From: Tetramitus jugosus
Lineage: Eukaryota; Heterolobosea; Eutetramitea; Acrasida; Vahlkampfiidae
NCBI GenBank assembly: GCA_937625935.1
Contig: OW569358.1
Coordinates: 1-64,000 of the forward strand
Length of the DNA stretch: 64,000 bases
Direction: 5' to 3'
Shown: positions 19,908 through 29,801 of the stretch, one piece after another
Position numbering within the stretch: the stretch's first letter is position 1
Layout: the number at the start of each line of letters is the position of its first letter
Notes under the pieces: model-generated
What the model saw: the letters and a program-made list of their open reading frames with translations, nothing else
Told to the model about the DNA's origin: nothing
Database searches by the model: none
Position numbers and translations under genes: made by a program

Positions 19908-20250
19908 TCTGTTGATTTCTTTTACTTCTTATTTTGCAATTTGTCACAAAGTGTTGTCAAAATCACGATCAAGAAAGTAACTTGTGACACTCAACTCCGC
20001 ATATGATGGTTCCATTTTCCAAGTTCCTTGAGCTCATTGAACTTGATTGCGCCGGTGTCAATCACATGTCACCTTTTCTTTCAAATTCTCCTCCCAAACT
20101 AAAACGGACACCAGTCACCAAAACTCCCTCATCTCTTTTCGATCCTATCCTCTACCATCACAATACTCCAAAAGTCAACACACTACCACCTCTGTCACAA
20201 ACAACCACCCACTCACAAACGAACAAAAGAACAAAAAAAAAAGAAAAAAA
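19908..20250. other. Divergent intergenic region with A-rich leader
   Basis: 343 bp between divergent starts. The 30 bases before ATG 20251 are strongly A-rich (GAACAAAAGAAC followed by A runs). An open frame upstream of 20251 is continuous with the gene but has only a TTG start, so I treat it as leader. Confidence 0.5.
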
Positions 20251-22443
20251 ATGTTTTGTTACACGAGGCCCGCCTCCGACAAGAGCATCTATGACACTTC
20301 ATTTCTTCAATCTTCAACATCCTCTGCACCTACTTCTCCCCATTCGATTCACCGAAAGAGCATGGAATTTGTTGCACCACTACCACCACCACTAGTAGCC
20401 AACAACAATCATCAATTCACTTCACAAGTCAAAAACAATCAAATGAACACGTTGCAGCGCGGTCATTCCTTTTCCTCTCTCATTACTTCTTCTGCTTCTT
20501 CTTCCGCTCACAATAACAATAGTAATCATCATCCACAACAGATAAATCTAGTGATTGATGTGTATGCTTCATATACTCCACCCAACTCTACTGCTCTAAA
20601 GGATTGTTTTGATGCGGATTATGATCCATCGAATCCTACCAATAACAATATCAATAATAACAATAGTAATGGAACGAATCAACAACAACAATTATCATCG
20701 AGAAGAGGATTGTATGAGAATACGAGTCCAAGGGGCAGAGCCAACAAACCAGTCAACAATGAATTTACTCTTCCTCTCACTCAACAACAACAACAACAGA
20801 AACAACAACAACAACACACAAACACAAGTACGAACACCAACAACAATTATAATAATGATCAACAACAAAATAAGAAATCAAAGGAAGACCAACCAGTGAA
20901 AACAACCAACCCTGTTGCGAACAACAACAACAATGATACCACCAGTACTACGACTGCACCACCTCCACCTACAAATACAACTACAACTACTAATGACACT
21001 ACTACAACTAACACTTCTAATAAACCAACAATGACGATACGATTCATCAAGAGAGAAACCATTCCCAACAACAACAGTAACAATAACAACAATAATAACA
21101 ATAACACTAATGATCTATATAAACAAAGGAGAAATGGCATATCAGAACTATCTCAACGCACAGGTAAAAAACCGAGAACTACATCGATTAGTATCGCATC
21201 GGCACATGCTGCTCAATTGGCTCTCATGAACGGTAGTAAGCTCATTGAACGAACAATTCGAATTTATTTGCAGCACAGTCATCGAACAGTAGAGTTGAAC
21301 ATTACGGGTCAAACAAAGGCAATTGATGTCATTAAAAAAGTCATTAGTAGTAGTGGTAGTACTACTAGTAGTAGTAACACGAGTGGTAGTGTGAGTAACA
21401 ATAACGGTCATTTGAACGATCAGAAACAACAACAGTTGCAACAGCAGCAACAACAATATGCACAACAAATGCATCAATTCTATATGCTGTACGTGTCTTG
21501 TGCAAGTCGAAAAATTCCCACAGTGGACACTACGTATCCTCCTATTGAATCAGCGACTCTGTTGTTGAATCTCGGTGTTTCTGATTTTATTATTGTTCCC
21601 AAGAGATCGAGCATGGCAGCCAAAGCCATCTCTTCATCGTCTTCTACTACGGTTCAATTGTTGCAAAACAGGAGTAGAGGCACAACGATGGAAGATGTGA
21701 TGCTTCACGTGTATAGAGGCAATGCAACGAGTTATGTCATGCTAGATAAGCCATTGTTGGTGCCTGTTGCGCCTGATTTGTTGCTCAGGGATCTTACAAA
21801 GGTGTTGGCGAATCGATTCGATGTCGATGAGAAAAAATTTGCAATTTACATGATGATCGAGGGTAAGCAGAGAGCCATTCCAAAGCACTATCGCGACAGG
21901 ACACTGAGAAGTTTGCCTGATGTGAACTCTGTGGCATTTATTCGAATCGAGGATGAACCGGCAACGTCTCCTACGTATCCCGGAAGAAGTCCAACACCTC
22001 AACTGTCGGCCGAAGAGGAAGGCAACGAACTTGTTTTGCCTTTTGAGTTGGACGCGTTCACCTATCAGGAATTTAGAGTCATCAAGACAAACAAGTTTGG
22101 TTCGAGACAGGAGAGAAGATTAGGCATCGACTCTCAAAAGATTTTTAACATGAAACCAACGTCGATTACGCACTTCTTGGGTCTGACATCACAAAAGACC
22201 AAGCATCCCGAGCGCCCTCTCGAAACTCTGGCCAATGTGACAGCCAATCCAGAGAATACCAAGGCGTTTACTCTATCTTTCACTGATGGTGAAGTGTTGA
22301 GTTATGAGACGAAAACAACAGTGGAAGCCATCGAGATTGTGAAACGACTAAAGTTCTTAATGAGAGTGAAACGACAGGAGCAAGCTGATAGTCTCCTCCG
22401 ACGAAGGAGTATCAGTATCATGGCTCTCAACAAGTCAAAGTAA
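20251..22443 (+). CDS. Ras-association plus PH-like domain protein, possibly SIN1-like
   Basis: 730 residues from ATG 20251; the longer frame reaching 20047 begins with TTG. The first 310 residues are low complexity: Asn, Gln, Thr and Pro runs. A ubiquitin-like Ras-association fold is suggested by IRIYLQHSHRTVELNITG near residue 335, with a second block near 490-570 (VMLHVYRGNATSYVMLDKP, then RFDVDEKKFAIYMM). The C-terminal 125 residues (FTYQEFRVIKTNKFGSRQER onward, ending IEIVKRLKFLMRV) look like the PH domain of the TORC2 subunit SIN1. I could not see a clear CRIM domain, which a true SIN1 should have. Alternative: another Ras effector with a PH-like tail. Confidence 0.5.
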   Translation: MFCYTRPASDKSIYDTSFLQSSTSSAPTSPHSIHRKSMEFVAPLPPPLVANNNHQFTSQVKNNQMNTLQRGHSFSSLITSSASSSAHNNNSNHHPQQINLVIDVYASYTPPNSTALKDCFDADYDPSNPTNNNINNNNSNGTNQQQQLSSRRGLYENTSPRGRANKPVNNEFTLPLTQQQQQQKQQQQHTNTSTNTNNNYNNDQQQNKKSKEDQPVKTTNPVANNNNNDTTSTTTAPPPPTNTTTTTNDTTTTNTSNKPTMTIRFIKRETIPNNNSNNNNNNNNNTNDLYKQRRNGISELSQRTGKKPRTTSISIASAHAAQLALMNGSKLIERTIRIYLQHSHRTVELNITGQTKAIDVIKKVISSSGSTTSSSNTSGSVSNNNGHLNDQKQQQLQQQQQQYAQQMHQFYMLYVSCASRKIPTVDTTYPPIESATLLLNLGVSDFIIVPKRSSMAAKAISSSSSTTVQLLQNRSRGTTMEDVMLHVYRGNATSYVMLDKPLLVPVAPDLLLRDLTKVLANRFDVDEKKFAIYMMIEGKQRAIPKHYRDRTLRSLPDVNSVAFIRIEDEPATSPTYPGRSPTPQLSAEEEGNELVLPFELDAFTYQEFRVIKTNKFGSRQERRLGIDSQKIFNMKPTSITHFLGLTSQKTKHPERPLETLANVTANPENTKAFTLSFTDGEVLSYETKTTVEAIEIVKRLKFLMRVKRQEQADSLLRRRSISIMALNKSK

Positions 22444-22611
22444 TGACACGAGAAAAGCCTGAGTCGCAACAAAACTGTTGTACAAGGTTTCTAGGATTCT
22501 TTTTGTAATTTATTTGGCCAATTTGGGTGTTTGTGTTTTGTAATACGTAAAATGATACAATAAACATAGTCTGTAACGACAATAATAAGTGAATAAGGTA
22601 CTTTGCGCGAT

Positions 22612-23787
22612 TTACATATGGAACTCTAATTGGGCGATTGGGTTGGTCTTTGGATTCGATGTATAGACAGTGAGTTTTCTGCCCATCAAATCATAGATTG
22701 CTGTGGCAACAGTTTTCACTCCTTCATCTGGTGGGTTACCTTCTCTGTAGATTGGATATTGTTTGTCCTCGGTGTCTCCCAGGATACGGTAGATATCTTG
22801 CTCGCTCGTCACAGGCACCAATTGGTTATAGCGTGCTGCTCTGTGAACAGAGCTAGGATCATAGTGTTCTGGCACGCGCAAGTGATCATATTGGTTAAAG
22901 TGACCATAGTATGATTGAACTTGCTTGATAGACATATTGCCTGGTGCCACTTCAACATTGAACACATCGGTCAGATTGTTCAACGAGACAACATTGAGAG
23001 CAAATCCAGTGATCAACTCTGGCAACACTTGCTTAACCATCTCTTGTGCTTCCATTGTTGTTCTTGCAGAGTAGAAATGTCTGTTGAGGAACGATCGAGC
23101 AATTCCCTTCTCTTGAACAGCCTTTGGGAATTCGGCATTGGTTGTGATGACGAGACCATGGCTATTGAAACCAAATGTATTACCAGGCAAGTAACCAGGA
23201 TAACAGTAGGCAGTAAAGCGATAAGTTGGATACTGTATCTCAATCATGTACGCATAGTCCTTAATGTCTGCATCGGCATCTTCATTGTGACCGAGAGCAG
23301 CCTTCTGTTTCTTGGCATCCAACAGGAAAATATCAGAGCAATTGGTGTCCGTTTGACGTGCTTCTTCCTTGTCCTGATCAATCAAAGCATCAATCTCCGA
23401 GGAAAAGTTCAACAACAGGATATAGAGCAATGGCATTCCTGAGCCCTCACTCAACCCTTGCAACTCTTCGAAATAGGCGGGGAATTGGTTGCGGTTGGCC
23501 ATTACAAAACCAAACATGATGTCTCTATTCTTTTGTGATTCATTGTACCATGGAATCAACCTGTCATTGAGTGCACTAGACTGCTTTGCATACTCGCGAA
23601 TACGCTCTGAGAAATGAGAGCCAATCGCATGAAAAACAGCATGAGGAGAAGTGGCGTTGACAGAGGATGGAACTTTGAAGAAGGGCAGAGCTACAGGGTC
23701 ATCTCTGGACTTGGCAGACAAACAACCAGTGCATACGAGCAGTAAAAGCACAAACACTGAAAACAACACGCAGAACAAGGATTTCAT
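22612..23787 (-). CDS. Secreted peptidase C45 / acyl-coenzyme A:6-APA acyltransferase-like Ntn hydrolase
   Basis: 391 residues, ATG at 23785-23787. An N-terminal signal peptide has a long Leu/Val core (residues 2-24). The C45 signature is clear: N149-C150-S-D, where C150 is the expected autocatalytic cleavage site and nucleophile, followed by GHNED at 166-170. Later come CYPGYLPGNTFGFNSHGLVITTN and FLNRHFYSART, typical of the penicillin acyltransferase/beta-alanyl-dopamine hydrolase superfamily. Such enzymes form or hydrolyse amide bonds after self-cleavage into two chains. The substrate is unknown. Several N-glycosylation sites fit passage through the secretory pathway, with a lysosome or the outside as likely locations. 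It converges with the preceding gene across 168 bp. Confidence 0.8.
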   Translation of the reverse strand: MKSLFCVLFSVFVLLLLVCTGCLSAKSRDDPVALPFFKVPSSVNATSPHAVFHAIGSHFSERIREYAKQSSALNDRLIPWYNESQKNRDIMFGFVMANRNQFPAYFEELQGLSEGSGMPLLYILLLNFSSEIDALIDQDKEEARQTDTNCSDIFLLDAKKQKAALGHNEDADADIKDYAYMIEIQYPTYRFTAYCYPGYLPGNTFGFNSHGLVITTNAEFPKAVQEKGIARSFLNRHFYSARTTMEAQEMVKQVLPELITGFALNVVSLNNLTDVFNVEVAPGNMSIKQVQSYYGHFNQYDHLRVPEHYDPSSVHRAARYNQLVPVTSEQDIYRILGDTEDKQYPIYREGNPPDEGVKTVATAIYDLMGRKLTVYTSNPKTNPIAQLEFHM

Positions 23788-23902
23788 TTTTTTGTGGTTG
23801 TCGGTATAAAATTGTTCGCGCTGTTAAATTCGGAGTAACTTGTCCAGTAAGGAATGGAGGGGTTTTGACCAAGCTTGGACGGCACTTGCTGCCCTTGAGG
23901 TT

Positions 23903-25003
23903 CTAGAGGTCTGATTCATTCGGTACCATAGAAGGGCTGGCTACTCCTCCTTGATCTTGCGCAGTATTTGCAATGTTCTCTGCAGAGAGGAAGAACTCAT
24001 TGAACGACAATCCAATGCCATACTGCGCCAGATGATACAGACCCATTATCAACGGATGACGCACAGCTGCAGGTAGAGGTGTGACGAACATGTTAATTGC
24101 AATGGTTGAATCACTGACAACGAACATGACGGCAGATATCACTCTCAAATGCTGATAGAACAGTTCTCCGTAAGTGGATGAGTATTGACTATCATAGGTC
24201 TGACCATACTTCATCACCATTCTCTTCCTCTGAGTCTGTGCCAACTTCCACAGGAAGATTGCACTTACTAACATGTACACAACCAAACCTGCTAGAATGG
24301 CAGACTTCTCATGCAACACCAACATGACAAACATGGCCAAGACGAAAAGCAGCACTACAATCATCCACAACCACCCATAGATAACATCGAGGTGGAAGTT
24401 ACAGAAGCAACCGAACGGTCCACGAGACTCTTTCTGCCGGCATGACACAGAATAAGTGACAACATAGCACAAGTGTCCTATCAAAAATGAAAAGACACCC
24501 AGTCCGAAGAACACCAATTTCAAATCTTTCGCTGTCTTTGGATCAGATATGACAGAGTCCATGTCGAGAAAGATATCACCCAATGAACCAATAAACAAAC
24601 CAAGCATCTGGAACGCAAATGCCACATAAATGTAAAGAAATTGTGATAGTCTAGAAGCCAGAATATGCCTGTAATTCAATGTGAACTGAACCAGATTACA
24701 TGCCACGACAATTATTGTGCAGTAGTTGGGGATGGGTTTCAAAATGAAGGTCGACCATGTTGAACTAGGTCGAAAAACCAGTAAAGATATGTTACTGATA
24801 CCAGTCGACAACATTACTGCATGGGCAACCACTTGAACAATCCAATAGACAGTGGTACGCATGGTGCTAGGAGAGGACTTGTGAATTCCACCAATGTAGT
24901 GGCTAGCATCATCAGAAAAGGAACCAAATTGATTCTGCTCCTGTTGGTGCTGAGCACTGAGAACAGGCACGGTTTCACTCGTTGAAAAATCGTTGTTCAT
25001 CAT
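23903..25003 (-). CDS. TMEM86/YhhN-like membrane protein (lysoplasmalogenase family)
   Basis: 366 residues, ATG at 25001-25003 (a second ATG follows directly). About eight hydrophobic segments cover residues 48-330. Family motifs are the LKPIPNY block in the second segment, GSLGDIFLDMD (about 138-148) with the conserved Gly-Asp, FGLGVFSFLIGHLCYV, and VVSDSTIAIN near residue 300. YhhN/TMEM86 proteins hydrolyse the vinyl-ether bond of lysoplasmalogens in membranes. Compared with the usual 210-250 residues, this protein has extra N- and C-terminal cytosolic tails and a Cys-rich loop (CRQKESRGPFGCFCNFH) in the middle. Activity is inferred from family membership only. Confidence 0.7.
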   Translation of the reverse strand: MMNNDFSTSETVPVLSAQHQQEQNQFGSFSDDASHYIGGIHKSSPSTMRTTVYWIVQVVAHAVMLSTGISNISLLVFRPSSTWSTFILKPIPNYCTIIVVACNLVQFTLNYRHILASRLSQFLYIYVAFAFQMLGLFIGSLGDIFLDMDSVISDPKTAKDLKLVFFGLGVFSFLIGHLCYVVTYSVSCRQKESRGPFGCFCNFHLDVIYGWLWMIVVLLFVLAMFVMLVLHEKSAILAGLVVYMLVSAIFLWKLAQTQRKRMVMKYGQTYDSQYSSTYGELFYQHLRVISAVMFVVSDSTIAINMFVTPLPAAVRHPLIMGLYHLAQYGIGLSFNEFFLSAENIANTAQDQGGVASPSMVPNESDL

Positions 25004-25198
25004 ACTCTGAGGATCTTGTTGTTGTTCTGTTTGTGAATTTTCTCAAGTGGAATTCGGGGTGCGAAGTGACATCGAGACATTGGGGTGCATTCGAATGTTT
25101 GTGACATTTTTTGACAACAGACCAGGTGGGAAAAGAATTCATTTCAGAGATAGCGAGTTCACTTAGTTGATAAAATAATAAACTGATCACGTATTTTA

Positions 25199-26368
25199 CT
25201 AAAACAAGCGAATCCGTTTGTTCGAATCTGGTGCCAATAATTGAGAAACAACAACAACACCATTGTCACTCGGCTGTTCATCGTCCATCATCATCATCAT
25301 GGAGGTGGCAGAGTACTTTCGTTTGCATTTCTTTTGTTGAATTGCAGAAGGATTCGAAGACATCATCATACAACAGTTTGTGTAATCACCCTGCAAATGT
25401 TGCTGCTGTTGGTTCTGTTGTTGTACAGTTTGGGAAGGCTTTAATAAATTATTCATTGGAGTATGATATTGATATTGAACACTATTGTTCATGCTGATGG
25501 TGGTGCTTGTGTTTACGACCTGCACATTTTCCTTGTTATTATTATTGTTATTGTTACTGTTTGCTTGTGACAATTGATTGGACACAGAAGAAGAAAGAGA
25601 TGATGTTGATGATGGTGGTGGAAACGAAATTTTGATCATGTCACAACAATTATTACGCATTATTGGTTCCACTCTCAACGACATCATGATTGAATTTTGT
25701 TGTTGACTCAAGTATTGAATGACTTGTTGTGGGGCAACAGGTATACAAAATGTGCAAAATTGTCGAAACCAATACACTAACATGAATTTTTGAAGAGGTA
25801 ATATCGTACCATTATTCAATAGTACATCTCTTCTACTACTATTACTATCGTTGTTATTATTGTTATTATTGTTATTGTTACTTGAAAATGTATTATTGAT
25901 CAATCCATTTTCTACTAGTTTAGATTTGATGGACTTTAGAATGGTCAAGTACGAAAATTTTCTCAAGAGTTTCACTGTAGCTTGCATTTGATTTTTCATT
26001 TGTTCTAATTCTACCTGTAAGCTCTCCGTACTGGGTACCCATTCTTCCCATTTTCTAAAATTGTATTCTATCGTTGAGCTATTGTTGTTGTCATGGTTGT
26101 TGTTGTTGTTGATACATATGAGCTCATTACGTATCAATTGATCCATCATGATGTACACATCATTTGATGGTTGAGCTTTCAGTAGACACAGATTCGATAT
26201 GGAGTGGTACAGAGTTTGGGCGGGAAGAATTGTAGTGGCCATCGGAGAATTTTTGGAGCCAAAAGTTTGAGTCATGTAGGAGAATACTTGATGGAGCATG
26301 GGTGTTAGAAGTGATGGATGGTGTTGTTGAATGGTCTCAATCGTTTGCAGTGCTTGAATTTGAATCAT
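25199..26368 (-). CDS. Asn/Gln-rich protein of unknown function
   Basis: 389 residues, ATG at 26366-26368 in a favourable A-rich context (AATAACAATG). Helical segments (MIQIQALQTIETIQQHHPSL; LEQMKNQMQATVKLLRKFSYL; KFMLVYWFRQFCTF) alternate with runs of Asn near residues 87-95, 165-175 and 270-280, and with Gln runs near 320. The C-terminus has a basic patch (KKCKRKYS) that could be a nuclear signal, then a Met run. I do not recognise a domain. Uninterrupted homopolymer runs of this kind occur in several genes of the window. A nuclear regulatory role would be a guess. Confidence 0.6.
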   Translation of the reverse strand: MIQIQALQTIETIQQHHPSLLTPMLHQVFSYMTQTFGSKNSPMATTILPAQTLYHSISNLCLLKAQPSNDVYIMMDQLIRNELICINNNNNHDNNNSSTIEYNFRKWEEWVPSTESLQVELEQMKNQMQATVKLLRKFSYLTILKSIKSKLVENGLINNTFSSNNNNNNNNNNDSNSSRRDVLLNNGTILPLQKFMLVYWFRQFCTFCIPVAPQQVIQYLSQQQNSIMMSLRVEPIMRNNCCDMIKISFPPPSSTSSLSSSVSNQLSQANSNNNNNNNKENVQVVNTSTTISMNNSVQYQYHTPMNNLLKPSQTVQQQNQQQQHLQGDYTNCCMMMSSNPSAIQQKKCKRKYSATSMMMMMDDEQPSDNGVVVVSQLLAPDSNKRIRLF

Positions 26369-26479
26369 TGTTATTGCTATTTGTCTCGTTTCTCGCCAAG
26401 TTGTTTGAGCTTTTTATTCGGGAAGATGGGGAGATTATTTTACATCGAGAAAAAAATGGAACAACCAAGGACAAAATGT

Positions 26480-28030
26480 TCACAAGCGCCACCAGATGAT
26501 CAGATTATTTCTCACTCCAGAGGTCAGAGGTCTGGCACCATGACTATGACTGCCCAAGTGGATCAAAGCTCTGCCTGGGATAGAAGGAATGTCACAATAT
26601 CGGTCCACTTGAGATGACGAGTCTGAAGGTTCCTTGAAATAAACCTCTCCACCGGTAAACTCCTGACCCAGTGACAGATTGAGGGTGATTGTTGATGAAT
26701 CAACATGTTCATCTAGATCGATATCTTCACCCAACGCATATCGAACAATAAAGGCATGGAAGTCTTTCTTCTTTGCTGTGTCATAGTTAGTAAATAGGTG
26801 AGGATACACCTGCTTAGAGATAGGAAGCATGACCTTGTTGATGATATCTGAGATAGAAACCTCAATGCCCAATTGTTCCAGAACAATTCCATAATTATTC
26901 ATTGAATTCGGTCTCTGTACCTCTCGGCCACTCTGTTCATAATTGCTGACCTCATCCAACAATATTGAGCAGAATTGATCGACTTTAGCCATTGGAAACG
27001 AATAAACTTCATCTGTTTCCTTTGTTAATAGCTCATCAAACTCATTAGCTTTGATGGCATTCAACAATTTAGCATCTAGGAAGGATTCTTCTAGGCTGAG
27101 AAGTTCTTGATGCTTTGGGACATAATAATTGGTACTAGTTTGCTTTTCCCTTTCAATCTTTCGCTGGGCTGCCCTTTCAGCTTGCTTTCTTCGAATGTCT
27201 TTTGTTATTCTCTTCTTCTCGTCGTTTGATATTCCATCTTCTTTGATGGTAGCTGGATCAGCTCTCAGTTGCAGCTTATAAAAATAATCTACTACTGCTT
27301 CACTTCTGGATGCGTGATTGTGCAAGACTGAGAGTTGATATGGAGTGTTTCCATCGAGATCTTGCTCTAAAATATCATGTGCAATTGATTCGTCTCCATA
27401 CTGATCCAAGAACAGCATGACAACCCTTGCACTATCTACTGCACCTTGTTCGGCGCAATAGTGCATGAGTGATCTTCCTCCAGTGGAATAGATGGGCATC
27501 ATATTCACACCGCTCAGATAGGACACTGTATCAATATTCTTCTGAGAGATGCATGACAAATTTGATTGAATTTGTAGTTCTCGATTGAAATTGGGCAAAT
27601 CTGAATACTCTTCCAACATGTCAAACAACAGTAGTTGAATCATCTCTGAGTGATCTTCGTTGCATGCATAGTGCAGAGCAGTGTACATGTTTCGATCAGG
27701 CTGACTCAAATCCACAAAGCTCAGCCTCAACACTTCCAAATAGTGACGTATCAACCATTTTGCAACGTCTATATTGCCCAGTATACAACAAATGTGAAGA
27801 GCTGTATATCCTTTGTGATCAGTGAGGGATGGATTGAACTCTGATCGAATATCAGGACTCATACGATCAAACAGAGACTTGAATTCATCTGCAGATCGAC
27901 TATGATACAGAATATCAAAGTATTCGTCAACCCATTTTTTCTTATGGTCTGGAACCATTGTTGGTGCTTCTTCTCGAGTTCTCACAGGTCCAGATCCAGA
28001 CTGGCAACTATTGTTCATTTCTTGGTTCAT
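26480..28030 (-). CDS. Ankyrin-repeat protein fused to a 2-oxoglutarate/Fe(II) dioxygenase
   Basis: 516 residues, ATG at 28028-28030. Residues about 65-250 contain ankyrin repeats (KGYTALHICCILGNIDVAKWL; YTALHYACNEDHSEMIQLLL; SLMHYCAEQGAVDSARVV). A charged helix (KRITKDIRRKQAERAAQRK) follows. Residues about 330-516 form a 2OG-Fe(II) oxygenase domain with the metal-binding H442-x-D444 and distal H497, and R507 ten residues later for 2-oxoglutarate binding, in the typical HGARPLTSGVR wording. It resembles OGFOD2-type prolyl hydroxylases (RPNSMNNYGIVL block before the core). All four key residues are present, so it should be active; the substrate is unknown. The ankyrin part probably recruits it. 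Confidence 0.8.
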   Translation of the reverse strand: MNQEMNNSCQSGSGPVRTREEAPTMVPDHKKKWVDEYFDILYHSRSADEFKSLFDRMSPDIRSEFNPSLTDHKGYTALHICCILGNIDVAKWLIRHYLEVLRLSFVDLSQPDRNMYTALHYACNEDHSEMIQLLLFDMLEEYSDLPNFNRELQIQSNLSCISQKNIDTVSYLSGVNMMPIYSTGGRSLMHYCAEQGAVDSARVVMLFLDQYGDESIAHDILEQDLDGNTPYQLSVLHNHASRSEAVVDYFYKLQLRADPATIKEDGISNDEKKRITKDIRRKQAERAAQRKIEREKQTSTNYYVPKHQELLSLEESFLDAKLLNAIKANEFDELLTKETDEVYSFPMAKVDQFCSILLDEVSNYEQSGREVQRPNSMNNYGIVLEQLGIEVSISDIINKVMLPISKQVYPHLFTNYDTAKKKDFHAFIVRYALGEDIDLDEHVDSSTITLNLSLGQEFTGGEVYFKEPSDSSSQVDRYCDIPSIPGRALIHLGSHSHGARPLTSGVRNNLIIWWRL

Positions 28031-28787
28031 TGTTGATTGATCAACTGTTTCTATTGGTTTTCTTCTTCTTTTTTACCATTTGTTCACACCAGGAACTAAA
28101 GCAGTCTTTATGACAAGACTAAAGACATTGCCCGTCGGACAAATTTCTTGATTGATTCATGGTCTTGAAATAAATGTCCAGTGGGTATGAACAAGACATT
28201 TGTAGTATGATGATAAAGACCGAATACTTGGTATATGGGCCATTTTGAACCTCGGTGGAGATAACTCTCTTATTGTTTAGTTCGTCAAATACTGAGACCT
28301 TTCATTCTTTCCCCGAGTTCGGCAAAGCAAATCCTGAAAAAGTCTATTGATGGGATCTACGAGGACTAACAAATATTTGACACGAGAATGCAAGTATAAA
28401 GATAATATCTCTGGGAGTGATTTAGGAGAAGGTTTTGTCTATTTGCATGGCACAAATACGGTACCAAAAGACTGCGTAGGAGAAGCTGAAGTTGTTCGCT
28501 CAACTAAATGTTCATCCAGGAGCGAAGTGCTCGAGAAGTTGCGCATTCAAGGATGAACCCTGCGACGAGCGATACTCCTTTTTTCTGGAAGAAGAAGATA
28601 CACTGTATTCCCACTAGCAAATAAAGAAGGATTAGTAATCTCATAGTTTGTGCTGAGAATACCTTCACGTTGAGTTAGCTCTACCATCCATTGTCAAGTA
28701 AATGGAGGGTAGACTCGCTTCGAGCTTGGTAGTAATTACCACAAAAAAATAAATAGGTGTGTTGTATTGTTTCTTTCTGCATGTAGT
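28031..28787. other. Gap without a recognisable gene
   Basis: About 760 bp upstream of the ankyrin-oxygenase gene and downstream of the thioredoxin-like gene. A 69-codon frame at 28347-28556 starts only with TTG and resembles nothing. I found no tRNA-like A and B boxes. Confidence 0.5.
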
Positions 28788-29801
28788 TTACAAAAGCGCA
28801 GTCAACAAATCATCAACAAAGAACTGCGTAGGTGAGAATTCAACAAATCTGTTGACTTCTCTTCCGTCTTTCCGAACAATAAAAGTAGGCACGCGCTTCA
28901 CATTCATTGCCTGAGCCCAACCTTTTCCATCATCCTTTTGCTTTGACAAAGCAATCATCTTGAGTTGAATATTTTCGTTATTCGCTTCCTTGAGTGCCTT
29001 AATCACGGGAGGAACACTGCCACGTGCCATTGGACACCACGTGGACAAAAACAAGACAATTTCCACTGGTTGACTCACTCGTTTCAATTTTTCAATTTGT
29101 TCGCGCTTATCAGCCAAATCAATACTCTGGTAAGTTAATTTCCACGGTGGAAACTCCAACAGTAAACGTTCAAATGAACCAACATCGCCAATCAACTGGC
29201 CATCAGATGTTCTCTTTTGTTCAATGGTTTCATCATCAAAATAATAGCCATTATTGTTCTTTGGTTTCACAATTGCTTTTTCTTCATCTCTATTCCTTGT
29301 TTTGTCCTCTTCTTCTTCTTCTGCTCCTTTCTGTTCTGCATGAGCTTTTTCTTCTCCTTTTTCATCTTCTTGTGCTTTGATCATTTGATCTTTCTGCTCA
29401 CCATGTCTCTCGTTTGCTTCTTCATTCGCAACATCATGATTGATAATTGGTTTCCTCTTGTTCTTCTTCTCCTCCTCCTCATGATCCTCATCATCATCAT
29501 CATTATTCTTAATCTTATCTGCAATTACAACAACATCCTTTTTCGTTCCTACAATGACCGTAAATGGCTTGTTTTTCTCTTGTGGCATCACAATGACATC
29601 AACATTCGTTGTGGTCTCTACAATCGAAGATGAAGAAGAAGAAGAAGGAGATGGTGTGTTGCGAATCGTGTTCAACATGAAAATGACACAACCAATGACA
29701 AGGCAACTGAGCATCAGGTATTGCAAGAGTCTCGGTTGAGATAGTTTTCTGTTTGAGTGATGAATGGAAGGAGCTTTTGTCATGGGTAATAAATGAGTCA
29801 T
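28788..29801 (-). CDS. Membrane-anchored thioredoxin-like protein with one active-site Cys
   Basis: 337 residues from ATG at 29799-29801; the frame extends further upstream but without a suitable leader. A single transmembrane segment near residues 30-48 (MLSCLVIGCVIFMLNTI) is followed by a Ser run, a long Glu/Lys-rich low-complexity stretch (about 100-200) and a thioredoxin-like domain (about 215-337). The domain has W255-C256-P-M-A259 in place of WCxxC, so the resolving Cys is missing, and the cis-Pro at P305 (RVPTFIV) is present. The layout suggests a type II membrane protein whose domain faces a lumen or the outside. Monothiol domains of this kind act as isomerases, peroxiredoxin-like sensors or non-catalytic chaperones; which applies is unknown. 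Confidence 0.7.
   Translation of the reverse strand: MTHLLPMTKAPSIHHSNRKLSQPRLLQYLMLSCLVIGCVIFMLNTIRNTPSPSSSSSSSIVETTTNVDVIVMPQEKNKPFTVIVGTKKDVVVIADKIKNNDDDDEDHEEEEKKNKRKPIINHDVANEEANERHGEQKDQMIKAQEDEKGEEKAHAEQKGAEEEEEDKTRNRDEEKAIVKPKNNNGYYFDDETIEQKRTSDGQLIGDVGSFERLLLEFPPWKLTYQSIDLADKREQIEKLKRVSQPVEIVLFLSTWCPMARGSVPPVIKALKEANNENIQLKMIALSKQKDDGKGWAQAMNVKRVPTFIVRKDGREVNRFVEFSPTQFFVDDLLTALL

Noticed and set aside
20859-21477. Long minus-strand Leu/Val-rich frames opposite the RA/PH-like gene
   Set aside because: These are complements of CAA/AAC/ACA triplet runs encoding Asn/Gln/Thr stretches; they are composition artefacts.
28347-28556. 69-codon frame in the 28 kb gap
   Set aside because: Its only start is TTG, and there is no recognisable motif or spliced extension.
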